From: Lingula anatina
Lineage: Eukaryota; Brachiopoda; Lingulata; Lingulida; Lingulidae
DNA length: 46,109 nucleotides
Direction: 5' to 3'
Assembly: GCF_001039355.2 (NCBI RefSeq)
Contig: NW_019775614.1
Coordinates: forward strand, 247,801 to 293,909
Shown: one piece after another, positions 34,729-44,343 of the stretch
Layout: every line of letters starts with the position of its first letter
Numbering within the stretch: position 1 is the stretch's first letter
Notes under the pieces: model-generated
The model's input: the letters and a program-made list of their open reading frames with translations, nothing else
The model's database searches: none
Told to the model about the DNA's origin: nothing
Program-made: the position numbers and the translations under genes

Positions 34729-36755
34729 GGGTGTATGACGCAATTTAGGATATGGATTGTTCAAACAGTTCTACTTTTAACAGTTCTAAGCAATTATATT
34801 TTGTGGACCACCACCTCCCAGAAGAGGTCTCAAAACATTTTAAGGCCTATTGCTTGCTTTAAATAGATTTTGACTCACTTATATCTTAACATTGGAAAGT
34901 TCTTGTTGAAGGGAAATTGAGAGGGAAACTCCCGTAAGGCCTGCTGTGTGTAATAATTCTTTTTTTCTTTCTTGAAAGGACAATAAATATTCATGGTGGA
35001 AATGATTCACAAAAGAAATGAAAAAAGAAAGTTTGTGTTAACTTCTGAACTGAAAGCTTTGTGTATTCAGTTTTGGATAAATATATTATAGTCGCTTAAA
35101 TAAAGTATGTAAAGGTGTGAAACATGAGTCATTTCTCTTTTTGCTAGTTTACTGGGGATTTAGCTGGGGCTAGAATAGAAAGAAAAGTCAAGTGTAACCC
35201 AAATTTTGGTCTAGATTTGCCATGCGAAAGCAGTTCCAGGGACATTTATTTTTTGTTGTTGTTGGTTTGTTTTATTTCATCATTTTCCCTACTAGCAGGC
35301 ACACTTGAATGCACCGCCATGATGTTTGTAGTATGATAAATGTACTTGTTCCCTGTCTATATGTCAGTATGGAAGCCTGCTAATGTACACAGATATATGT
35401 AATTTCACAGCTTACTGCCAAAAAGGAAAATAAATCTAAATTATCAGGCAGTTTTGTCAGAAAAAAACAAAAAAGGGTATACTGTTTGCATTGTCAGCCT
35501 GGGGCAGTGTAGTTATTTTTCATCCAAGAAGCAAAAAAGGGAAGTTTTTGATGTGTGTCATTTGTTTTGCTGAGTGAAGTGAAAGTTGACTCAGTGAGCA
35601 ATTTGTTGTACAAAAAGTATGAGGGCCTTTTGTGCAGTGAGCGATGACATTGAGTAAAGTTTGAAATGGTTCACCATTTTGAAATGAGAATGATGTCAGT
35701 GGCAAAGCCATTAGAAATGGTCAAGTCTTGTTTCAGTTTCAACAGACATATTGATAAAATGGAAACATTGTCACTAGACTACAGTAAAATCTTTCTGGTA
35801 TTTTTGTAGATTGGTAATTTCGATATTTTAGTCTCCATCAGAATTCTTCATGAGAAAGATTATTTGTCATACTTGTAGTAAACTTATGTGTATGTTTGTA
35901 AATTACAACAAGAAAGAAAGAAATACAGTGAAATGAGTATTTTAAGATGCAGCTACTGCACAGTTGACTGACTGGGATGGACAGCTGGTGTCCTCTCCAG
36001 ACGGGAGTGGTCTCCTGAGGTCAGATTCAGACATACCAGAGGTCTCTGGAGGCATGCACTTTGTTCTGATGCCAGCTTTGTTCTGCTCTGAACACATCTG
36101 TGGCCATTTCTCTGTGATGGATGGCTCTTTTGGGTGTTACTTTACTCAAAAATGAATAACATCATGTATTTTTGCTAACGATAATACAGTTCTTAGACAG
36201 GATTTTGTTGAAAGGCTATCCAAAATATTTAACTGTTTTTTCCAGGCCCTTGTTGATAGGTGTCCAAAAACTTTGTGAAAGATTTTTTTATCCTATACTG
36301 CATAAGCCATAAAGTGACGCTTTGTTATAAGTGTGGGTGGATTGTTAGAAAGTGTTATTAAAAATGTCAGTTTTGTTGTAAGCTATCACCACAGCAACAG
36401 TGAATATTTACTAAAACATATTTTGGATTTTGTTTTCTTCATGGTCTCAAAACCATAGGAGTTGAAAATTTTGTAAATTTTGTACAAAGTGTTGTGGAAA
36501 TTAGTAAACATCCAGACACAGTTGTTTTGTTTATCAGGGATGTGTTTATGTGGAAGTCCTGGGGATGGATTCACACAAGAACTTAAGACTTAAAGGTGGT
36601 TTAAACTTCAATACCAAAAATTGTGTCTACTTTTGAAATGAGAAAATGGGTAGTGGCCTCCGTAAATGAAATATTAATCCTGTGTGATGAAAAGTAAGGA
36701 AGTGGCCAACAGTAGCTTTGTTTTTCTGTGGACTACTTCGGACTTGCACTGAACT

Positions 36756-36829
36756 GAAGTAGACCAAACTTTTCAGCTTAAAAGTAAGGACCAACTTTCG
36801 GTTTAAAGTCACTTTGTGAGAGCAGGCCC
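36756..36829 (+). repeat. Diverged interspersed repeat, family C, copy 2
   Basis: Partner of 15815-15887, in the same orientation, 21 kb away. It lies about 85 bases before the second copy of family B, but the first copy of family B has no family C sequence next to it. Confidence 0.45.
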
Positions 36830-36914
36830 ATGGGGTGGTAAAAGTAGTACAGGTGGCCCTGTTTGTTTAGTCTGGTCCACTGGTACTAGATCTCCACCAA
36901 CATCAGCCAGGTAT

Positions 36915-37035
36915 CTTTTTAATGTCAAGCCAGGGTTTATTTTCCCCTTACTACATCTTGTTTAAAAGGCCCCATAGGTGTGTTGTTTATGTTTTTAACT
37001 GATTTGTGTGTTTTGTTTATGTTTGTCCATTTAAA
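36915..37035 (+). repeat. Interspersed repeat, family B, copy 2
   Basis: 121 bases matching 33271-33387, 3.6 kb away, with small indels (an extra GCC near the left end). Confidence 0.8.
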
Positions 37036-38929
37036 ATGAAGCTTCAAGTGGAAGATGCCTGTAAGTTTGGTGCAATGTACTTGGGAACATCAGAGGAGTG
37101 TTTTACCAGTATTATCCCATTTATCTGTAGCTTCAGAGGTAGAAGGAAGTTCATCAGTTCATCTGTCTCCATGTTTATTGCATGTGCTTTGTTAAATCTA
37201 CATGAGAATGAGTAAACCACCACTGCTGCCAAAATTAGAAAGGCAGAAGTTCATTTTTTACTGCAGGTTATTTAAGGTTCTTGGAAGGCAGCAGCTACGT
37301 TTCTTCAAAATAGAAATCTCTAATCTGCTGCAGTCTGTAAAAATTGTAAAGATTTTTTACCCGACTTGACTGTTTTTCGCTCTAATATTGTGTATTTATG
37401 TATTTACATTGCAATCAACCATATAAATAGCTGGCTGCAGCCCAGCATAGTAAATTTGAGCCAAATTGTCAAACTAATTTCAATTTCGTCCCGTTTTTCA
37501 TCAAATATTCATATTGACTTAATTCAGTTTTCTGATATGGCTTAAATAATTTAGATAATAGGATGCAGGAAATTTTATCCTAAAGTGGAAATTGGAACAG
37601 GTGCATGTTCAATAATTGCTCTAGTAGGGAACATACTCTGAACTTACTCCACTTATTGTATACTTATGTATGCAGCAGGAATGGACAACAATCTTACTAA
37701 AGTGAGCACAGTGATGCCATAACTGCCATACCAACTTCATGGTCCAATGGACCTTTGCATTTCTCCCAGTATTCCAGTACTTTAATGCTGTTATAATGAA
37801 GGATATAGCTTCCATCATCATCATCCTCATCATCAGGGGGACACCCTGAGTTTCAAAGGCTTTTGGCAGTGGCAGAGACATGCTGATAACCAGGGTGAGG
37901 TTCCTGTAATATCTGAAACTCAGGGTGAACAGAGCTGGTAGAGGGCTAGAGTGAGTCATGGAAAAAAGGAGAAAAAATAGCCACACTTGTGCCACTGTAT
38001 CATCTGTTCATGATGAGTGAAGAAAACTGCAACCAAACTTTGGCTATGTTTGCTATCTGACAAACCTAAGTCGTGTTTCATTTCAAGTTAGGCCGACACA
38101 TCTCAGTATGCTATCTTGTTATAAATATATCACGATAGGAGGCATGTTGGTGGTTCTGCTATAATCTGACATCATTTGGTCTCTTTTTACTGTCTATGTT
38201 AGCCCTTTTGCAAACAAGGTCTTAGATAGGCATCATTATATGGGCAGCATTATATGGAAAGGTTTCTCCCAGTTGTACACAGTCTTACACAGTACTGTTT
38301 TCTGATCTAGGTTAGCCCCTTTATAAATACAATCTCTTTTTTACTGTACAAAGAGAAAAAAGAGGAGGAAAGCTCTGTAATACACCTTCACATCTTTCAA
38401 GTCTTGCCTCACTGGAAAAAAGGTTACGCTTCCTTTGAGTGACAGTGCACGCTGCTTTAACTGGGAGAACACATGCTTTACTGCCTGTTATGGCAAGAAA
38501 TAAACTTCCCAAGTCAATAATTGACAGACGATGGCTGAAATATCACATCATGAGGGTGAATGGTGGAGAGCAAAGGAGGCAGCAGCATCTGGCCGCTCGT
38601 TTTGAATGCTGAAACTGTCTGAGTGGTGATTGCTGTTATTGCAAAATGTTCAATTTAATTTTTGTGCTGTTTTTCATGTTCAATAATAATGGTAGTTTTT
38701 AAAAATATTTAAGTGAATTATTGCTGTTAAATTCTTTTTTGATACATTATGCATGCATTTATTTATTTTAATCTTACTTTGATAAATATGCAGCTTTGAA
38801 AAGGGTATGCATCAAAATGGAGATATTTTAACTGCTGTCTGGAAAGATAGAGAACCAGTTTTGCAATGTAGGGAGTGAGCAGAGGCGAAGCACAGAGATG
38901 TTTTTTTCTTTTCCTCAGGTCTGAATGGA

Positions 38930-39080
38930 AAAAAAAAGAGTTAAATGCCCTAAAGGCATATCATCAACAATTCATCCCGTTGTATGAGCCATTAAACTGT
39001 TGTATAACAATGGCAGTGAGGCAGATAATGACCGTTTATCAAGCCAAATCACATACTAGTGGAAGGCGGATAATGGGGGA
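38930..39080 (+). promoter_or_regulatory. Candidate intronic enhancer (GATA/SOX motif cluster)
   Basis: Within 70 bases there are AACAATGG (SOX-like, 39006-39013), CAGATAA (39022-39028), TTTATC (39035-39040) and GGATAA (39068-39073). The patch has complex, non-repetitive sequence. The call rests on motif clustering and is tentative. Confidence 0.25.
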
Positions 39081-39269
39081 CGGAAAAAAATTGTTTTGTC
39101 TGCGGTTTGGGCATCTTGCTTGGTCTGGTGTTTCACAAGATGTCATGTCTTGAATGCATGATCAGAGTGAACTGGCTGGCAATCTGGGTTGTTCTTACTG
39201 TTAGGATTTTGTGTACTTTAAAAGATGTGAATATATTGGCTCTTAAAAATCTTGGCTGTATTGTTGCAT

Positions 39270-39540
39270 AAATCTTGATTTAACACTTCAAACTCCAGTT
39301 TTTATGAGAGAAATCATGAAGTATCTAAATATAGAGAGTTGGTACTATTTGGGACTGGGTGGTTGCTTTTCACAATACAACAATGCAAATACATAATTCT
39401 CATGACCTTCTGAAGAGTTTTGAAGTTTTATTGGATTGTTATGTATCAAACACTTGAAACTCCCATTTTTAGTTTGATAAATTAGAAAGAATTTTGATGT
39501 TGTTATTTATTTAACACTTGAAATTCTCATTTTCACATAA
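39270..39540 (+). repeat. Irregular diverged repeat with AACACTTGAAACTC core
   Basis: Variants of AACACTT(C/G)AAA(C/T)TC followed by a T-rich stretch recur at about 39282, 39448 and 39515. Spacing is irregular, so this is a decayed minisatellite or repeat cluster. Further weak echoes (GAAAACCTCATT, GAAAAACTCATTT) follow to 39655. Confidence 0.4.
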
Positions 39541-40389
39541 CACCCAAATGGCAAATTTCATGCAATGTTACAAGTGGCACTGAAATTGAAAACCTCATTA
39601 TGACGAATATTGTATCAGAATAGCATGATAATTCCAAAATTGAAAAACTCATTTCCAAGGGGATCATTAAATGTCACATTATCTTTTTAACATGAACTGA
39701 ATATTACTACCTTAATGTGATGTTTTATGAAAGAGAATCACCATTTTCCTAATAGCTTTTTTTCTGTTTCTATACAAGTCATTTAAAGTGAGAAACCAGA
39801 AAAAAAACGTATCCCAGTTATGAAAGAATGATGTTTCAAAAGATGGCAGAGGTGCCTGTTTTTAAAAAATAACCTTTTTTTAAATAGATTTTTGTGGCAG
39901 GTTAGAAACCAGTTATGAAGAGAGAGATTGGAAATTTCTGATGATGGTTGTCAAATTATGGCAGAGATACTCCAGTACACATTATACTCCAATTTAAATA
40001 GCACTTATTTCAAATTACATTTGAAAATGATATTACCACATCAATGTATACTGGGGTCATTTAATTTCAATTGGAGCTCATCATATAGAGGCAAATAATA
40101 CCAGTATCAGAAACCTAATTGAAGATGCCATCTGAACCTGAATCTCGTGGTGAAGATCGCGGGGTTCATTCGGTGCTCTCTGCCACATCAGAGAAACTTG
40201 CCGCAGAGGAGAGATGCACGTTTGTTGTTTTATAATTTATTACCTCTTGTAGTCTTGGTGAGGGATTACCTGTGACATTTTTCTCCTAATATTTCAATCT
40301 GCCATTTGTAGTATTCATATTCCAGGCCTTGATTATGTTAAGGGTCAGTTTTGTATGTAGACAGGGCTTTTGTTCCCTGTGTAATTATG

Positions 40390-40937
40390 GTGGCTGGTGA
40401 CTGTTTCTTATGCAAAAATGCAAGTAATAAGCTCTGATGGAAGTCTCTCTTCTCAGAGTTATTAAGTACTTTAGTAAAGAAAGACTCCTTGTTGTTTATG
40501 ATTAAAGCAAGGCTTAAAAATGCACTCATTTAGTTCATAAGTCAAGTGGATTCCAGTAATGTTATTAGTTGGTTGCTGTTCCTTATGCAAGAATACCAAC
40601 TATGAGTGTATTTCCCCAGTCACTCAGTGCTTGATAAAAGAAAGAATGCTGCTTATACATAAACAGGACTTGGAAAAAAATGCACCTTCTCTAATTTGGT
40701 GACAAGTCAAGTAGATTTATAATATATACATGATGTTATCAGTTAATATTTTGTATGTAGGGGTGGAAATGATGATGTTTGGAGACAGTCTGTCTTGCCA
40801 ATGTTATTCAGTACTATTTGATAGAGAACTTTAAAAACTTAACCTCAGGCCTACCCAACTACCAGAATGTTTGGAGACAGTCTGTCTTGCCAATGTTATT
40901 CAGTACTATTTGATAGAGAACTTTAAAAACTTAACCT
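40390..40937 (+). repeat. Diverged tandem repeat, about 160-185 base unit, three units
   Basis: Unit 1 (about 40390-40569) and unit 2 (about 40570-40743) share, in order, TTCTTATGCA / TTCCTTATGCA, TTAAGTACT / TCAGTGCT, TAAAGAAAGA / AAAAGAAAGA, AAAATGCAC and AAGTCAAGT(G/A)GATT. A third, partial unit (from about 40750) keeps GTTATTCAGTACTATTTGATAGAGAAC, then is interrupted by the 92-base duplication and the MITE. Confidence 0.65.
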
Positions 40938-40958
40938 CAGGCCTACCCAACTACCAGA
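40775..40958 (+). repeat. Exact tandem duplication, 2 x 92 bases
   Basis: 40775-40866 and 40867-40958 are identical. The last 21 bases of each copy (40846-40866 and 40938-40958) are the first 21 bases of the MITE that begins at 40938. The duplication therefore includes one element end and probably happened after insertion. No divergence is visible between the copies. Confidence 0.97.
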
Positions 40959-41142
40959 CTCTGCACATAAGCATCCTGAATTAACCGGTATATCGGACCA
41001 CACTACCCGTTTTCAAGGTGTGTGTCAGATCACATTTCGGAGTATCAGTCAGAACACCGACAGGATGAGCCCGCGGTCGTCCTTCATAATTTGTTTTGGG
41101 GTATGTGCCTTATGTGCCGAGTCTGGTAGTTGGGTAGGCCTG
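40938..41142 (+). mobile_element. MITE, 205 bases, with 34-base inverted ends and 5-base target duplication
   Basis: The left end (40938-40971) starts CAGGCCTACCCAACTACCAG and continues ACTC-GCACATAAG. The right end (41109-41142) is its inverse with one mismatch (T against G at position 25). AACCT flanks both sides (40933-40937 and 41143-41147) as a target-site duplication. The interior is about 137 bases, non-coding and relatively CpG-rich. The source transposase family is not assigned: CAG termini occur in hAT elements, but those usually make 8-base duplications. Confidence 0.85.
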
Positions 41143-41788
41143 AACCTACTCTTCATTTTTTCTAAGTCAAGGAAATAATTCAAAAGGAATCTCTTTAACA
41201 TGATATGTGTTCTTAACTGGGTTGGGCAGGTTAATTCATAATGATGATCATGAAGTCAGTCCATACCAATGACACGGATGCCCCGCCTCGTCTCATATTA
41301 GGATATTATTGGCTTCCAGACGCCTCTTTTCCAGAGTCAGGTGTCCCTGTATTAAGTGTGAGGTTAAGTGGGTCACCCATTCTGCTGTATTAAGGCAGAT
41401 CAACCTGTGACACCTGACTCTTTGCTGGAGACACCTTGACCTCCTCGTCTCCTTTCTTCCGTTAGACAGTCTGTAAACAGGGGCTGGTTCTACGGAAAGG
41501 GTTCTAGTCAAGAAGATAGTCTTTAGTTTAAGACTAGCTTTGTAGTCTGTTTTGGCCCATGATAAGGCATTAGTAGCATGTGGTCAAATGAAGCATTGCA
41601 CCTTGGTCAGCCATATTTGATCCACAGACTAGTTAGTTCGCTGTTGTGAATGTGGCTTTGGTAGTAATACAGTTGGGTGTCTGTGACCAGAATAATGTTG
41701 TAAGGTGCAGGGGTCATCTTTCTTCTTAAAACAACTCCACATGCTGTTGGCAACGACATCTAGTTGCTCTATTGTAACACTTAGCACA

Positions 41789-42290
41789 GTCACACAGAAT
41801 GCTAAGTTCTAACTCACATTGAAGGGTGACATTATATCAGGGAATAACACCTATCCTTTATATTTATTATTATATACTAGTATTTTTAAAGTGATAGAAC
41901 GTAAGAGAATATTGCCTATCCCTATAAGATTTTATCTTTGTATTGAAAAGCAGCAATGTGTGAAAGATATTTTAAGAGATAGAATAGAAGAGTGATACAT
42001 GTTCTTATAAGATGACACTGAATTCAGGGATCCTATCATGTGTTTGAAAGTGCCAGGTTATTGAGGGAGAAAAAAAAACACTTATCCATATGAGATGACA
42101 CAGAATGCAGAGTTCTTTCTCAGTATTGAAAGGCGACAATGCGTGAAAGATTATTATCCTCATTTTAAATGACATAGAATGCCAAGTGATCTGTCTGTAT
42201 TGAAATGTGACAGCACACGATAGGAGAAACTGATCCTTATTAAAATACAAAATGCTCCAGACCTTACACTCATTCATAGGTGACTTTTGT
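41789..42290 (+). repeat. Diverged minisatellite, unit about 75-120 bases, five to six units
   Basis: A motif of the form GACA(C/T)(A)GAATGC ... (T)ATTGAAA(G)G(C)GACA ... ATCC(T)TAT recurs. TTGAA(A/G)-type anchors lie at about 41818, 41941, 42041, 42124 and 42199. Adjacent units share order but only moderate identity, so the array is old. No open frame runs through it on the repeat period. Confidence 0.6.
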
Positions 42291-42413
42291 GACAAAGATG
42301 TCTGCTCTCCTGAAATGGTCACGAATATTCGCCTGCTGTTATTAGATCCTGTATTTTGGGTGAAATTTTTTCATCCACAAAAGGTTGTCTGAGGTTGCTA
42401 TTTTTTGTAGATC

Positions 42414-42418
<5 letters not shown>

Positions 42419-42446
<28 letters not shown>
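42419..42446 (+). repeat. Poly(T) tract
   Basis: A run of about 28 T, the longest T homopolymer in the window. It could be the inverted tail of a retroposed sequence, but no element body is visible on its left. Confidence 0.85.
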
Positions 42447-42447
<1 letters not shown>

Positions 42448-42618
42448 GCGAGATGTGAATTTGAGAGGGTGGGATAAAGAGCTAGAATATTTTGCAGATG
42501 GTCAGAGAATGTCGCTGTACTAGCACATGTGCGTCATGTATGCGTGGACTCACGCACATGTATACACACACATACAATGTCTCTGTTTCCGTCTCTCTCT
42601 CAAACATATGTGCACATG

Positions 42619-42655
<37 letters not shown>
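42619..42655 (+). repeat. (CA)n microsatellite
   Basis: An uninterrupted CA dinucleotide run of about 18 units. A weaker CA/TG patch lies just upstream (42550-42575). Confidence 0.95.
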
Positions 42656-42657
<2 letters not shown>

Positions 42658-43003
42658 ATCTTAGTCCTGAACAGTAACAAGAGACGTGTATTTTGGAGAA
42701 AAAAAATAGACAAAAACCGACTGGACCAACGGACCAACGCTTTACCTTTAAAAATGACAGACATAAAGCGATGATAACACACAACGCCAGCTGCTGGTAG
42801 TCTCATCAAGTATTGGAAAGTGATGGTGAGAATTAATAATTGCCTTGACAGTGCACAGTGTAATATCTTTTTAAATTCCCCAACATCTGGTGAGTGTCTA
42901 AAGGCATGGAGACAACGCTTTGTCTTCATTAAGGAGAAGATGGGAAGATAATAGAATAGATGTTTAACCATGTTATTAACTGTTGTATTTTTAGCACCAC
43001 TTT

Positions 43004-43006
<3 letters not shown>

Positions 43007-43074
<68 letters not shown>
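43007..43074 (+). repeat. Compound (TC)n(AC)n microsatellite
   Basis: About 22 TC units run directly into about 12 CA units. The long minus-strand open frame over 42600-43070 arises because it spans both this and the CA microsatellite (Cys-Val and Arg-Glu dipeptides), and it is not a gene. Confidence 0.95.
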
Positions 43075-43189
43075 TAAAACACTAAAATGTTTGAGAAACC
43101 ATGTTTGGCAATATTGATTACATGTAAGTGGATCTTCATTTATTGCACTTTATGAGTGACTGGCTGTCGTGTATCTAATTTGATGAAAG

Positions 43190-43230
43190 TTCAGCATATG
43201 CAAATGATTTTAGTTTATGCATAAAGTTGG
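43190..43230 (+). promoter_or_regulatory. Candidate POU-factor site cluster
   Basis: A perfect octamer ATGCAAAT (43198-43205) is followed 8 bases later by the 12-base palindrome TTTATGCATAAA (43214-43225). Both are forms bound by POU homeodomain dimers. Function is inferred from motifs only. Confidence 0.3.
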
Positions 43231-44343
43231 ATGACCAACAAAGAAAGTTTGCAGTTGGGTTGATTTATCAACTGATTAAATTGAAAAAAAAAAGATTTAT
43301 TGAAAGTTTGCCCTCAGCAGCTGTCTAGAACGTATCGGAAGTGTCAGTATTTAAGTGTTTTTTACGTCCCTTCTTTGTCATGCAGAATATCGCATGTAAT
43401 GTTGCAGTTGTCAAACTCGTCACAGTTGTTGAATTAAAATTTCTGCCATTTTTGTTGCAATGATAAAAAGTGGACACTTGCTCCTGAGTAAGTTTTCACA
43501 CACAGCTCATGAAAAGTTTCTTTAGTTTAGAAAAACTGCTCTGAAGATTTCGGAAATCTTTGTCCATGTCATGTTTATAACATTCTATTTAAAAAAAGGA
43601 AAAATATTTTCCTCATACTTTTTAACATAAACCAATTTCAAAATTTGTTCTTCACAGAACATGTTTGAACAAAATTCTTTCACTACTGAATTCTTGTCAA
43701 TTACAAATGATATTTAATTTTGTGTCCTGTAGAAGGGATAGCATCACTTAGCATTATACAGTATACATTCCAACATTTCATGTAATTATTGACACTATCA
43801 CCAAATTTAGGTATTTTGAATCTGTCTATGTTGATATTGATTCACTTTCCTACACAGCCTGAGAGGCGTGTTTACACAGAATTGTGGCGGATTGACCTCA
43901 GAATTCCAAGTGCAATTGTTTGTTTACCTCCCCCTGACAGGCATTGTGGATTAAGTCTGGTAGGAATGCATCATGTATTGAGATGTGTGTTTATACTATG
44001 GGCTGTGTTTTATTATCTAACTGTGGGGATTGTCAGTATATATATTGTTGTCTGCCAGTAAGATCATATACTGCATGCCAAGGTGTTCTCATCAGTGATT
44101 TAAAGTGAAGAAGTTTTTATGACATTGTGTAACAAGTAAAAAGATGATTTGTAGGCTTGTAGACATGAGATTTTTAACATGCCTTCTTCCCTTTTGACTC
44201 TTCATTATTCCCCCAACCTCCCAAAAAGTTGGAATAAAAAGAATGAAGTAACCATTTGACAGTTGTAAAAAAAAAAAAATACTTGGAAGTAAATGACATG
44301 AATTTTGTGGACAGTGTGTTGTCAATGGTATCCACACCATGAG

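Noticed and set aside
37621-37995. 124-codon minus-strand open frame starting with a hydrophobic stretch like a signal peptide
   Set aside because: After the first 25 residues it has no secreted-protein features. A run of Met codons comes from an ATC simple repeat, and no splice-linked continuation or homology was seen.
42419-42446. Poly(T) as the tail of an inverted retrogene or LINE
   Set aside because: No target duplication and no recognisable body upstream; most likely a simple homopolymer.
42600-43070. 156-codon minus-strand open frame, the longest in the window
   Set aside because: It spans the TC/AC compound microsatellite and the CA microsatellite, giving Cys-Val and Arg-Glu dipeptide runs. 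The middle has no domain and no splice context.
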